Positions 11,197 to 22,742 of a DNA stretch of 64,000 bases are shown one piece after another (position 1 is the stretch's first letter; the number at the start of each line of letters is the position of its first letter). The stretch comes from Molanna angustata. Lineage: Eukaryota > Arthropoda > Insecta > Trichoptera > Molannidae. Under the pieces are notes generated by a model, which saw only the letters and a list, made by a program, of their open reading frames with translations, ran no database searches and was not told the origin of the DNA. The stretch is from NCBI GenBank assembly GCA_963576475.1, contig OY754969.1, forward strand, positions 25,378,318 through 25,442,317. The letters are read 5' to 3'. Position numbers and translations under genes: made by a program.

Positions 11197-11756
11197 CTTG
11201 GAAAAAACAAGTGTTTAATTTTTATAATGGAATTCTACATATGTAGTCAACGCTGTCACTGTAAATTAAATTAAAAAAAAATAATGTTCGAATGTCTGCG
11301 TGGGAAGGTAATATGTTTAGATAAAAAAAACTAAAATAAAATTGTATGTCAAAAATATATTTCCAGTCAAATTCAATGTAGGTGCCTAATATTTGGATTA
11401 TGAGCCTGTAAATGAAATTGAATTCAAATTTTGAGAAAACTCATTATATCCTGTTCATTGAATTTCAGATAAGAGAAATTGGTATTTATGTAGGTACTAT
11501 TATAAACTCATACCTACGTAATTATTGAAATCAATAATATTTAAAGGATCATGGAACGGTTTTTTTTAAATGTACACACAAAAATGAAAAACCTTAAAAA
11601 TCCTATTCAATTTCAAATCAATTTCGAGTTTATGGTTACGGTTTGTGTTTAAATAATTATCTCATTTTGATAATAATTATTATTACAAGTTGTAAGTTTT
11701 ATACTAACACAGAAGAAGTTCAAAATTATAAATGATTTTATTAATATTTTTATTGA

Positions 11757-11838
11757 TTTTGTGTTGCTTCTCGGGCAACTATTAGTTATCTATGTCAAAT
11801 ATCAATTTAACATGCACCCAACAACAAGTCACATTCCA
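11757..11838 (-). mobile_element. SINE2 tail fragment
   Basis: The complement of TTGCTTCTCGGGCAACTATT and of CAACAACAAGTCACATTCC matches the body of SINE2 (54307-54540, 60775-60985, 49960-50140). The tRNA-like head is absent. Confidence 0.6.
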
Positions 11839-12487
11839 CTACATTGACACTATTTTTTTACTACTACATTTGACACTTTTCCAAATTTGAATGAATGAAT
11901 TTATGGCAAGACACAATATTAGGAATGAACATTTTGTATCGCGTAGAGGACTTTTGCTTTCTATCATACATATATGATCTATATTATATGGATGAATTCA
12001 GAATTCAATTAGGCTTATAAATAAAAATACACATTTTCCGAATAAATCTACGAATAATTCAAATTTTTCTACAAAATGAGTTTTTCATTTACTCACAGAG
12101 GCGAGATTAAATGAATGCTGTAGATTTATTGCATAGAGGTAGATATATTTTAATTAATTCTCTTTTCTTGGAACGAAATGGAGATGTACATTTTGAAAGT
12201 AACTCATTCCCTTTATTTACGAATAAAGGATCATTACGAGCATCATCTATTAGTCTCCATTCATTCCAAATTGTATCTATTTCGAATGAACAATACTTAC
12301 CTTTATCTCGTATTCCGTTTTTCATTTGTCTCTGAAAATTCTCGTTGTTTCAAAGTAAAAATCTTATAAAATTTAATCAATGCTTGTTAATTATAAACCG
12401 GCTTATTCTGTATCAAACTACTTGGAAAAATTAAATGTATTTTAAGTATAAAGTTTTTTTAATAATATTAAAGTTATCTGTCTCTTA
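11839..12487. other. AT-rich spacer, no gene seen
   Basis: Frames on both strands at 12107-12335 overlap one another and show no recognisable family, so I do not call a gene. Confidence 0.45.
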
Positions 12488-13363
12488 TCCAACTGCCGAT
12501 TTGTTCAAGAGAATTAATTTCTCTTAATAAATCGACAGTATTAACCTATTTTAATAAAAATATTCGATTACTTACACATTGGTACAAGTAGGTAAATAAG
12601 ACGAAAATGACCTTATAAGTCTGGCGCAATTCAGGGGTGACTTCTATGCGAAAAATGCATTTGTCACCTCAGGTATAAGAATTGTTGCTCTCATTGTTTA
12701 CGAAAAAACCAATTCTCTCAATAGATGGCGTTACAGCAAAAATAAATAAAAATAATAAGAATGTTGTTCATAATTTCACACATAGATGGCTGTAGCAAAA
12801 ATTCCTTATTTTCAAGCGAAAAGAATTTCAGTATTACAATATATAGAACTTTCAAAATTGAATTGATAGGTATCTCATTAAAAAAGGCATAATTGGTGAA
12901 CGTTGCGCAAGCGCATAAAGTGATCACGTAAACCAGCCGATGACAGGTCGTAAGCCCTGTAGGTGCCTTGATTTCCCGGTTCTCCTACAGTAAATATTCC
13001 AACTTCGTCTCTATTTAGATAATTAAAAAGCTGTTAAAAAATAACTTTGACTCCCGACAGGGAAAAAAATCCAATGTTTGCGCATATGCAATAATAAAAA
13101 TATTCGAGTATTAATTTTAGTTCCGTGTGAGAGAATTTTTTGCATGACACACACATAAAATTTTCTACTCAAAATTGTGAGTTCATACATGTAACATATT
13201 TGCTGCGAAGCTTCAGAGTTTTTCAGGTGTTTTTTGACATCAATGTTGGAAAATCCATGGAAAAGGGTCCACTACTCCATACAATTCTCTCACACGGGTC
13301 TAATGCCAATTCTGTCGATTTATTAATAGAAACGAAATTGTCTTGATCAAACCGACAGTTGGA
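12488..13363. mobile_element. H family TA-flanked inverted-repeat element, copy 1
   Basis: The left end starts TCCAACTGCCGATTTGTTCA and the right end, reversed, TCCAACTGTCGGTTTGATCA. Similarity extends about 50 bp to AATAAATCGACAG. TA sits outside both ends (12486-12487 and 13364-13365), typical of Tc1/mariner-type elements. Within it, GTGTGAGAGAATT near 13126 pairs with AATTCTCTCACAC near 13283. The middle is occupied by a foldback repeat (12545-13106). No transposase frame is seen. A second copy lies at 34989-35928. Confidence 0.7.
12545..13106 (+). repeat. FB foldback family, copy A (one arm and centre)
   Basis: The order is: centre GGCGCAATTCAGGGGTGAC, then AATTGGTGAACGTTGCGC, AAGCGCATAAAGTGATCACG, CCAGCCGATGACAGGTCG, CCTGTAGGTGCCTTGATTTC, CCAACTTCGTCTCTATT, GACTCCCGACAGGG and an AATAAAAATATTCG terminus. 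The same series recurs at 24391, 33355, 50708 and 62161. Here only the right arm is present. AGTATTAA occurs at 12537-12544 and again at 13107-13114, a possible 8-bp target duplication. The repeat sits inside H copy 1 and is therefore younger than it. Confidence 0.72.
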
Positions 13364-14583
13364 TAATATGTATATCGTCCCTCTCCTGACTAACAGTCGT
13401 ATCTGCAAAATGCAAATTGTTCAGGAGAGCGATTTTAGTGTTTTGCCGTGCATATTTTCATCTCTCCCAGCACACGGTGCAGTGACACGGTGTAAATATA
13501 TTTTATTATTTTATTTGTATTCTTATGCATATGAATCATTCTTATATATATTAGAATCCTATTTGCACATAGGTCTATTAGTGAGATTTCATTTTCAGTA
13601 ATTCATAGACAGCAAATCACTAAGCTATTCCAAGTTAACGGGAGGTGATACAGTCGAGACCTTTAGTGAGAACATGCGTACAACATATAGGTAAATACAC
13701 ATTAGTGGTCCTAGCTCGATTTTGCAAAAAATGTCAGATACGACAGTTAGTCAGCAGAGGGACGATATTTGCTACGAAGACTTTGAACCAACAAATTGAC
13801 AGTTAGGTCACAATCATCCCTAATCCCCATAAATTTAAACAAAAATCATAGTAGGTGTACATGAATAATCGAAAAAATAATTTTTCTCACTACCCTTTCA
13901 ATTATTGAATTCGGTTCAGGGAAAATATATTTTTTTATCGGCCTTTAGTATCTTCACATATTTTTATCGAAAAAAATAAGAGGTTTTTATAACGACACAA
14001 ATTGAATATAAAATGTCTATCATTTCACTGTCTATCTGAGTTCCATTAAAAAACAAAATTTCATATCTAGATAACATCTATTTAAAGGACCTAGACATCT
14101 GTGAATGATACGATTTATTTTAATATATTATTCTTAAAGAAAACTATTCTCTCTTTCACAAAATACATATTATAGTTTCGAGCATTCTATTCGTCGAATT
14201 ATTTCTTTGATACTGATCCCACAATGCATCTAGAAGAGCTACGTAAAGACTTAGAAAGAAAACGTACCAAAAAATGTATAAGTAAAAGAGCTATAATATA
14301 TTTCTAAAGTAAATAATAATAATACGTAATTGAAGATTTTAATATAAATGTTCAGCGAACAATTTAATAGAATCCATGATATGTGAATTGAGTTCCTAGA
14401 GCGAGAAAAATTGAGAAAGAAATCTTTGAAAAAAAAATCATTCCCTTGAAGAATCACTTACCGCTCGAATTCACAAATAATAAATCTGGTACTCAACATA
14501 AAATCTCATTTTTTCTCATTTTCAACGATAGTTTTGCATTTACTCTTAAGATTTTTTTTTCAAATTTATTTGTGCGTTCATTC
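13364..14583. other. AT-rich spacer, no gene seen
   Basis: No convincing frames or repeat matches were noticed. The frame at 13359-13601 begins inside the H element terminus. Confidence 0.45.
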
Positions 14584-14782
14584 GTTCATCACGACATATC
14601 CCACAATATAAGGTAGCCAGTTATAGGTGTGCGGGTATGCCTTATAAAAGGAAGCGTATCACTTGCGTTTATCCCCACACACCAGTCACGCCGAACCTAA
14701 AACGGTAACATTCAGAACAGGCGGTGGACTTCATTGCTAAAGTATATAAGATGTTATTTTGCTTGTATTTTCGATAACTCGG
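14584..14782 (-). repeat. Short retroposon-like repeat with an RTE-type tail
   Basis: The complement of this segment aligns over about 200 bp with 58849-59066. Shared blocks include TCGAAAATACAA, GACTGGTGTGTGGG, TTTTATAAGGCA and ACCCGCACACCT, and both end with TGTGGGATATG then CGTGATG. The last block resembles the 3' end GAGATATGGCGTGATGG of the RTE-like copy ending near 28000. The repeat may be a SINE using an RTE tail or the 3' end of a LINE. Confidence 0.6.
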
Positions 14783-16569
14783 CTCGTGAAAACAATGAAA
14801 ATAGATAAGAGTGAAAGCTTTTTACTTTACATGCTTATACTAATAATTGTGAGATATGTAAATGTGTAAGTACGAGCGAGACAGCGTGAGTGACTGAGAT
14901 TATAATATAAGGATAGTGTGTTGGGCGACCGCTATCTTTTTTCTTATGGGTGTCAACAAGTTCGCCCATATATTGTCATATCACAGTGTAATTAAAGAAA
15001 TATAGTGAATTTTGTCTTCTTTAATTTTGTCCGGAATGGTTTGTCGAAAAAACGTTTCCTTTTTGCGATATAGGCCGAAAACTGAAAAAAGTGCCAAAAT
15101 TTGGTCGAAAAGTGCCCAAAAAACAATGTTCTGGGCATAATTTTTGTCCGCAAACTTCAAATTCGTGTTCGTGTCCCAAAAAACATAAAGGGTGAGAAAA
15201 TTAAAACTATAGCAAAATTTGCTTCAGAAAATCCTAATATGCCTAGCCTAAATTATATAATATTATATGTTAATATATGCATACTGAAGAAGACAGAGTT
15301 ATTCATCATCTCTTATACAACCTCAACAAAGGATGTAATATTATAATAATAATAATATAATAATAATAATAATATAAATAAGCCAATTTTTCAAAATAAG
15401 CCAAATAAGCCAAGCGCTTTACATATAAACTTAAAATTAAACACAGTTATTTTTCTTAAATAAATGAGTTTTTATATAATAGTGAAATGAAAAAATTGAA
15501 TAATAATTAGCGATTCTAGATAAGAAATTTAAAAAATTAAAAAAAAAACCATACAGATCAAGCATTTTTATATATTTTAAGGCCAGGTTTTATAAGTATA
15601 AGATAAATGTCAAAAATCGGGAAATGCTTATTATTTTTCTACAAAACATAATTAAAAAGTTAAGGAATATTTTTCTCTATTACTATCCAAAATATCTAAG
15701 TTATTTTTTTTTCGAACTGATTTGTAGTGTAGTAATAATTCAATAATAAATTAAACGAAAAATCCGCTGGCAGCAGGCGTCCCCTTAATGATTATATATA
15801 TACATACAGTACATTACAATATTATAGTAATGTATCGGTTTTTAATGCATTATTTTAACAATGTCATTTGGTTTTTAGGAAGTTGGTACCCTATAAGTAC
15901 ACAGTGTCTCTAGTCCAACTAAGCTCTGATGTATTACTTTAATTTATTATATAGAGGTAAGTAAATGGTATGGCTACCAGTGGGTAATTTTATTACTCAA
16001 GACATTCAAGACACCGCATCACTTGGGACAGTTGTTGTTCAGCGAAATAGTTTCGTTGAAGGTTTTACGGCCAGACAATGGCCTTTGTAATTCACCTTAA
16101 GGTTTCGCTTTGAACTTATGTAGGACGCGAACTTGCTAAGACCCCTCGTTAGTCCTATATTATCATTTAAATAGGTATACCTTAGCTTGGTATATGTATA
16201 ACAAGTATTATACAATCTACATACTTCTAGGCAAACGGATTTTGTTTGAATAATTTTCGGGACCCGCATATAGTATAAAGCAAATAAATTAGGATGCTAC
16301 ATGGGTCTCCGCTCGCTGTTTGTAGGACCTTCATAATAAATTCATTATAAAACAATAATCTTCAGTAGAATAAGTCTTCGTATGTCAACATATTAAAGTT
16401 AATATTTGATCATTTGTTGTACATTATTCCTCTCTAGCCATCCCTGCCTTTCAATTATGTTTTTACTAACTGGCTCTGCTCGATACGACGCTACCGGGCT
16501 TTAGTTTTTTATCATCTCTGAAATAAACATGATTTTTTTGCTAAATAACGCACTACATTGTAAATATAC
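14783..16569. other. AT-rich spacer with (AAT)n tract
   Basis: Contains an (AAT)n-like microsatellite at about 15338-15378. No gene recognised; the short frames are compositionally random. Confidence 0.45.
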
Positions 16570-17285
16570 ATGCAAACAAACTATCATGCCATATCCCTAA
16601 CGGAGCAGGCAGAGATGATCGATCGCCATATTTTTCTATCCTGGCGCGCAACCTTCGCCCCAACATTCATACATGTTCGTCTGTTGTTCAAGCTTTTTAC
16701 ATTTCCTTCTTTCAGAATGTCGTTCACATTCTATTGATGACATATTTCTTTATCTCGCACTCTTTCCTAATGTTCTCATTTATTCACATTTCCATTTGTT
16801 CTTATTATTCATCATATTATGGTCGAGCCATCTTTTTCTTTGGCGGTCCCGACCTCTCATTCCATCCCTGTCAACATTGTATATTTTCTTCGTCAGGCGT
16901 TCCTTATTCATTCTTCCCACGTAACCAAACCATCTCACTTTCATTCTATTGTTAACAACAACTACTAATGTTCTCATTTCCTACCCTGTCGTACATTTTC
17001 TTGTTAATAATCTTCTCAGGGATTTTATTTCAACTGCATTTACCTAATACTCTTCTTTCATGCGTCTTCTGCCATATCCAAGTCTCACTTGCATGCGTCA
17101 GGGTTGGGACTATCAATGCATTGAGAACGGAAACATTGGCTTCTTTCGATAATATGTCGCGATCATTCATTGTTTTAATTTGTACTCCATTCACTCTGTT
17201 TCCTGCCATTACTCTTCTTTCGATATCCTTTTCGGGCCATCCATTCCTTTGAAAAATACTTCCTAAATACAAATATTCTTCAACT
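16570..17285 (-). pseudogene. RTE-like RT fragment, 3' part
   Basis: Minus-strand pieces in order are YLGSIFQRNGWPEKDIERRV and ALIVPTLTHASETWIWQ (17030-17272), then after a shift RMKVRWFGYVGRMNKERLTK and GMRGRDRQRKRW (16780-16977). The tail continues through ACAGACGAACATGTATGA to GGGATATGGCATGATAG near 16575. This is the post-catalytic region of an RTE-like reverse transcriptase. The NKERLTKKIY block is nearly identical to that at 27743, so both are copies of one family. The upstream part, with the active-site motif, is at 17823-18050, separated by a nested insertion. Confidence 0.82.
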
Positions 17286-17287
17286 TA

Positions 17288-17822
17288 AACCTAAATACAA
17301 ATGATTCCCCAGACTTGTTTAAAAAAAATTGCTTTCACTGTCCGAGCAGAATAACCAGATATCCTAGCACTTTTTATATTCCTAACTGTAATAACAACTA
17401 CACTAAGAATGCTTTTGTGTACCGTGTTTCCACGGTGTACAATACTTTCTTTTATACACTCGACATCTCTGCGAGCTCTCTCAGTGCGTTTAGGACAGCT
17501 GTCTCCTCCTATCTTTCCTAGTATTTTGATTTTATCAGCTGTCTTATTTTAGTGTTTTTTTATGTGCTAGTTAATCAATTATACGTTATTTGAATTTTTT
17601 TATTAATATTAATTATACTAATGAATAAGTTATGGAATTTTCACTGGTCCACTAATAAAGAAATGTAAATTGTCTGTTTTATAAATTGTGTAGACTGTAT
17701 AACTCTATATCAACCAATAAAAATAAACTTGCCCTAATTATAAATTGTAAAAACACTTATAAATATAAACACAGTTAAATTCCACAACGAGTAGTTAATC
17801 GCCTAAGTTCTATCACCAGTCT
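17288..17822 (+). mobile_element. LINE 3' end inserted into the RTE-like copy
   Basis: The plus-strand frame 17315-17521 reads CPSRITRYPSTFYIPNCNNN, then TKNAFVYRVSTVYNT, then SLSAFRTAVSSYLS and a stop. This matches the extreme C-terminus of CR1/Jockey-type reverse transcriptases (aromatic VYN motif followed by S-x-FR-x-x-x-x-YL). It is followed by an AT-rich 3' UTR. The 7-bp string CTTAAAC (17284-17290 and 17825-17831) flanks it, and the interrupted RTE-like copy resumes beyond, so it is a short 5'-truncated insertion. The duplication is approximate because the sequence there is repetitive. Confidence 0.6.
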
Positions 17823-18050
17823 TAAACTTATACTGCTCTAATTGTTCATTATTCACACTAACATTGCATATTGTCTGACTTTCACCTATTGCAAATACCA
17901 TAAATTGAAAGTATTCATTCTCAATCCATTTTGCAAACATCTCCCATAGTCCATTATTTACTTAACTATTCAGATCATCCGTTCAATCCGCCATTAGTGC
18001 CATGTCGTCAGCATACATCAGCATAATTATTTAATGTGTATCCATCATTT
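17823..18050 (-). pseudogene. RTE-like RT fragment with YADD active site
   Basis: The minus strand reads LMYADDMALMAD (YADD codons at 18004-18015), then stop codons interspersed with TDDLNS, EMFAKWIENEYFQ and VNNEQLEQYKFK. YADD is the catalytic motif C of reverse transcriptases, binding two of the three metal-coordinating aspartates. The distance and orientation fit it as the upstream continuation of 16570-17285, with 17288-17822 inserted between. Several stops show long decay. Palm motifs A and B upstream are gone. Confidence 0.75.
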
Positions 18051-20989
18051 ACAAACGTACATATTTATGGTTTATAGTGTTTCAATACTTATTAATTTAT
18101 TATTTATTCAGGATGAAAGTGCCCTACCAAAAATGATCAATATTACGATCCACTAATCGCCACTGATTATAATGATCAATCAAATGATGATTTAAAATCA
18201 AAATAAATAAATAAGTGAAAGTGAATTGAAAACCATCGACTAATTTATATCGGATAAGTGTTATTACAATATATTTGCAAAGATCTTAGCTTAGGTACCT
18301 ACTCAAAAACTAAGTCAAGCAATACATCAGTGGGATTAAACGACAAAGTTGAACGTAATTAACTTAAGCCATATCCTTCTCTAACATTTTGCCGATAGCC
18401 ATATAAAGAGACGTTCTCATTCACGAAATAAATGGAATTTCACCGGATTGCCAACCATGTTGGAATTAATCCAGGATAATGATTAATTAAAATATATTCA
18501 AATATTATGTACATGGTCCCACAAACAGACCATCACGATATTCCTCTATTCGGGATCGACACAAAGAACACATTGTCGAAATTTATTTTTTGATATACAT
18601 TGTCACACCCTAATTTTTAAGCTAAGATAGAATCTTGCTTTGTTTTAAATTTGCCCGGGGCGGATGTCACAAGTTAAAGGTTTTAAAAATAAAATAAAAA
18701 AAATTAATTAAATAATAAAGTATATTATTTTTGATGACTGATGAGAACTATCCCCTGCGTAGATGTCCAAACTTACCATACGCCGTCTCTCATTTACAGT
18801 CCAGGATTCGGATGAATGAGCCTTACATACGTAAGGTGACTGTGTAATTATTTGTCAAAATAATTACTATATGTATATATTTAAAAAAACTTATTACCCT
18901 TTGAATAGGTCCATATTTGAAAATGGAGTAAAAATCATTTGTGAATTAATTATAAAAAAAAAATATAAATATAACTCAAATGCTTTGTATAGATCTCTGC
19001 ATTTATTCAGACAATAAAACAAGAAAAGAAAACCAGAAAACAACAAGGGAACAACAACAAGATAAAATAATTCAAGGAAAATTATTCAAAATAGAATTCT
19101 AATTATAATTTAAAAGCTAGACACATATATGTATTTTTTACTTCAAAGAAGGTACACCAGATCAAGATGACCGAGATCCTGATGATATGTAGATAAGAGA
19201 ATTTTTGAATTAAAAACAAAAAAAAAAAAACAACAATCAAATTTACTCTGAGATTTAAATATGAAATTTATATTTAATTAAAAGAAGAAGAGGTTGCAAG
19301 AAAAAAAGGAAATTTGAACAAATTAAAATTAAAAAAAAAACCAAGATAGAAGTATCTTATTCAAATAAAAACCCCTCCTTTGAAATAAAAAGAAAACAAC
19401 AATCAAAATTTACTTTGTGAGTTAGGTATAAAATTATCTTTAATTATAATAAGAAAAGGTTGCAAGAAAGTAAAATCGATTAATTTTAAAATTTAAGGCC
19501 AAGATAGAGTTATCTTATTCAAAATAAACCCCTTCCCTTCGGTAAATGGTTCGACAACAATTAGCAAATCATCAGTATGGTAAAAAAAAATTAAGTTATA
19601 AATAAAAAAAAACTATATGTATTTATTTGAAAAAAGGTACTAATATGTATGAGAAGGAAAAGAACAGAACGGAATTGATTTAACAAAAATAAACCAATCA
19701 TTAACTATAAAATAATTATATATTGATTCCCCAAAGTTTAACAACTATAGGTCTCAATTGAATAAAAGAATTTAATTTATCCAGTAAAGGTATAAACCTT
19801 CCCACAATTTAGATAATTTGTTGTATGAAACAATTCAAATCATATCAACTTGAATGACCCTGTTACTTAAGGTATGGAGGTAACAATTCACTTCTGGTTT
19901 ATAATATTTGAAAAAAAATTACTTATGTACAAGGCGGTTTAAGGAACCTATACACATATATGTTTAGACATATTCATATAAGAAAATTGAATTGTCTTTC
20001 TATTTTTTAATGCCTGTGGAGCAATTACATACTCTCTCGACAGGTAAACAAAAATATATTATAATTGTAATCATTTATATATATATATACAAACTCCATA
20101 TACATGCATATACATCATGAAATCGAAATATTGAACAAGGTACACAAATACTATCAGAAGGAACAATAAATAGATTCTCAAATTTGGAATTTTAAGGTGT
20201 TTTGGCTTGGCTTCATTTCAACCTTAAGGAACAACAAAAAGGTTGATTTATATCTGTGGTTCGTTCAGAATCAAAATATATATAAGTGAGACGAAGTAGT
20301 CTTTGAAAAATACAAAAAAAAATAAAATCAATTTAAATCTCAACGGGGCAATTAAACCGACAAAAGTTTCACTTATGGCTGCAAAATCATCTAGCTTCTT
20401 CAAGAACGGGACTCTCCTCACGAAAAAGTAAACGTCGTTATATGTAAAACAATATAGATTCTGTCTTTTACCTTAGCAATTGTCAGACTGGACCTGTCAT
20501 GTGAATTAATCAGAGAAACGGTGCTTACGACCTATCTCTGACTATCACACAATTTGAAGATAATCCTTTAATGCGATTTCACCAATACACAGCTTTTATT
20601 TTTAGACCACTTATCACAATTAACTTTTTACACTTGACCTACGTGGGATCTTCCTAAAACGTCCAGATTCACAAGGCGCGAAATTACTATTAAATTGTAT
20701 GTATCTAATTAAATCTTTTCTTAAAGGCCATAAAAATCTCACAACACCAGTATTTTCGAATAATGTCTTCCTATCAGTAATAGCATCAATTCCTTACTCT
20801 GATTTATTTTTGATTATACAACGAAAATCATTGATAATCACAGTCTTTAGTCTTTAAACGTTCCTGATCAATCAAAGGATGCGGTCTTAGTTAGCTTTAA
20901 ATTCACTTGGCGGCAAAATATATATACCTTAATCTATAAGGTGATTGTTCAACATTTACGCGGGAAAATATTATGAAATGTTTCCATGT
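18051..20989. other. A-rich non-coding stretch with an imperfect duplication
   Basis: The plus strand is strongly A-rich from about 18600 to 20350. An approximately 160-bp unit occurs twice: ACAACAATCAAATTTACT at 19232 and again at 19396, and CCAAGATAGAAGTATCTTA near 19340 and CCAAGATAGAGTTATCTTA near 19499. GCCCGGGGCGGATGTCACA near 18653 looks like a polypurine-type junction before a TGTCACA start, but no second LTR was found. No gene recognised. Confidence 0.45.
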
Positions 20990-21893
20990 GTACTTTATTT
21001 GGTTTGGAAATCAAGCTCGCGCATATACATCGCCGAACAGCCGGTCTTTCTTCCTCAAGCAGCTTCAGCTCATCTGCCTCTTGGCGCGAAGGTTTTATTT
21101 ATATATTTCTTTCGACGATGTTAGCTTGTCTAGAACTCAAACCAGAGTATATAACTTGAATAATCCGCCTTTCAAGCGGCTTCCGCTCACTTGCCCTTTT
21201 TGGCGCGAAATCCAATTTACATTTCCTTGACGATGCTTAAAACTGTCTGGAACTCAAGCCAGTGTATATAATTGAATAATTAGCTCTTTCAAGCGGCTTC
21301 CGCTTACTTGTTCTTTTTGGCGCGAAATCCAATTTATATTTCCTTGACGATGCTTAGACTGTCTGGAACTCAAACCAGTGTATATAATTGAATAATTAGC
21401 TCTTTTAAGCGGCTTCCGCTTACTTGTTCTTTTTGGCGCGAAATCCAATTTATATTTCCTTGACGATGCTTAGACTGTCTGGAACTCAAGCCAGTGTATA
21501 TAATTTGAATTATTTGCTCTTTCAAGCGGCTTCCGCTTACTTGTTCTTTTTGGCGCGAAGTTTAATATATATTTCTTGACGATGCTTAAAACTGTCTGGA
21601 ACTCAAGCCAGTGTATATAATTTGAATTATTTGCTCTTTCAAGCGGCTTCCGCTTACTTGTTCTTTTTGGCGCGAAGTTTAATATATATTTCTTGACGAT
21701 GCTTAAAACTGTCTGGACCTCAAGCCAGTGTACATATTTGAATAATTAGCTCTTTTAAGCGGCTTCCGCTTATTTGTTCTTTTTGGCGCGAAGTTTAATA
21801 TATATTTCTTGACGATGCTTAAAACTGTCTGGAACTCAAGCCAGTGTATATAATTTGAATTATTTGCTCTTTCAAGCGGCTTCCGCTTACTTT
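20990..21893 (+). repeat. 117-bp tandem array (about 7.5 units)
   Basis: The block CAAGCGGCTTCCGC or its variants begins at 21056, 21173, 21290, 21406, 21523, 21640, 21756 and 21873, a spacing of 116-117 bp. Most units carry CTTTTTGGCGCGAA, TTGACGATGCTTA, CTGTCTGGAACTCAAGCC and AGTGTATATAATT. The central units are the most alike; the first is clearly diverged. Each mature unit holds the palindrome AAGCGG-CTT-CCGCTT and a TTTTTGGCGCGAA site. Open frames across the array are by-products of the period (117 is a multiple of 3). The array stops abruptly at 21893. Confidence 0.92.
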
Positions 21894-22319
21894 AACCCAA
21901 ATCTATCTTGCACCTAATTCGGACAACAAGAAATAGATTTTTTTTTTATTATGGATAAGAATTATCAGCTCTCCAAATCATATTGAATGAATCTCCTTTT
22001 TTTTTTATACTCCGCAACGTTAAAGACTTAATTCCTTCCATTCCTTTTCTTTTAGCCAAAATCAACGCTTCTAAATACCGAAATGATCGTTTGACAATTA
22101 TAATGAAAACGAATTTTCAATGTTTCTTCCGAGATTTAAATTTATGAAGACGAATCTTAATTTAAAAAAAAAAAATAATAAAAGAATATTATTAAATACA
22201 ATGCAGAGATCTGATACATCCTTATTTATATTTGCACATTTTTCTTCTTAAAAAAAAAAATATCTAATCGCCTTATTAAAAAAAAACTCTATTATTTTTT
22301 CTTATAAAAAAATAAATAA
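21894..22319. other. A/T-rich spacer after the array
   Basis: Long A and T runs and no recognised gene. It may belong to the same unrecognised element as the array. Confidence 0.4.
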
Positions 22320-22742
22320 AATCCGGCGCCCGAGGCCGGGGAAAATGTTCTATATGCGAGACTCACGCGATAATTCGTTCGCAAAGACAAGTTTTTTTTT
22401 AAAGAATTTACTTTGAGAATGAAAATAAAACTCACTTACTGCTTCGTGAGTAGTCATATTTATAAGTTCGGTATTAGCAATCTGTGAGTGTGTGCGTAAG
22501 TCAGAGAGGCTTTCAGTCCCTCTGAATACGCTCCTAGAGAAAGTTATCTCGCGGATTTTCGGAGCGCTAAATCAATGGAATCGTATGAAAAAAAAAAATA
22601 TTATTTTTTCCTTTAATCACAAAACATCCACAATCCCTACACGATTCTGAGATTGAAAACGAAACTGTTCTAACGCCTAAATTAGAGACGCTACGAATTT
22701 TCAAAGATAGATGTTATAAGTTTAGGCGGCACAATTACTGAC
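22320..22742 (+). repeat. Possible LTR edge of a degenerate retroelement
   Basis: GGCGCCCGAGGCCGGGGAAA directly precedes TGTTCTATATGCGAGACTC. A purine-rich run followed by TGTT is what a polypurine tract and 3' LTR start look like. A TATTTATAAG block near 22457 could be an LTR promoter TATA, and ATTACTGACA near 22735 could be the end. No partner LTR or coding domain was found, so this stays tentative. Confidence 0.3.

Noticed and set aside
16673..16955. Hydrophobic plus-strand frames resembling membrane proteins
   Set aside because: Shadows of the minus-strand RT fragment; pyrimidine-rich antisense of basic coding sequence gives F/L/S-rich frames.
21254..21448. 64-codon frame with internal repeats
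   Set aside because: By-product of a 117-bp tandem array whose period is a multiple of 3.
20990..21893. CRISPR array
   Set aside because: The units are contiguous 117-bp tandem copies without distinct spacers, in an animal genome.
22320..22340. tRNA-Lys primer-binding site (GGCGCCCGAGG)
   Set aside because: Only the first bases match, and no 5' LTR lies upstream. Kept only as part of a tentative polypurine/LTR edge.
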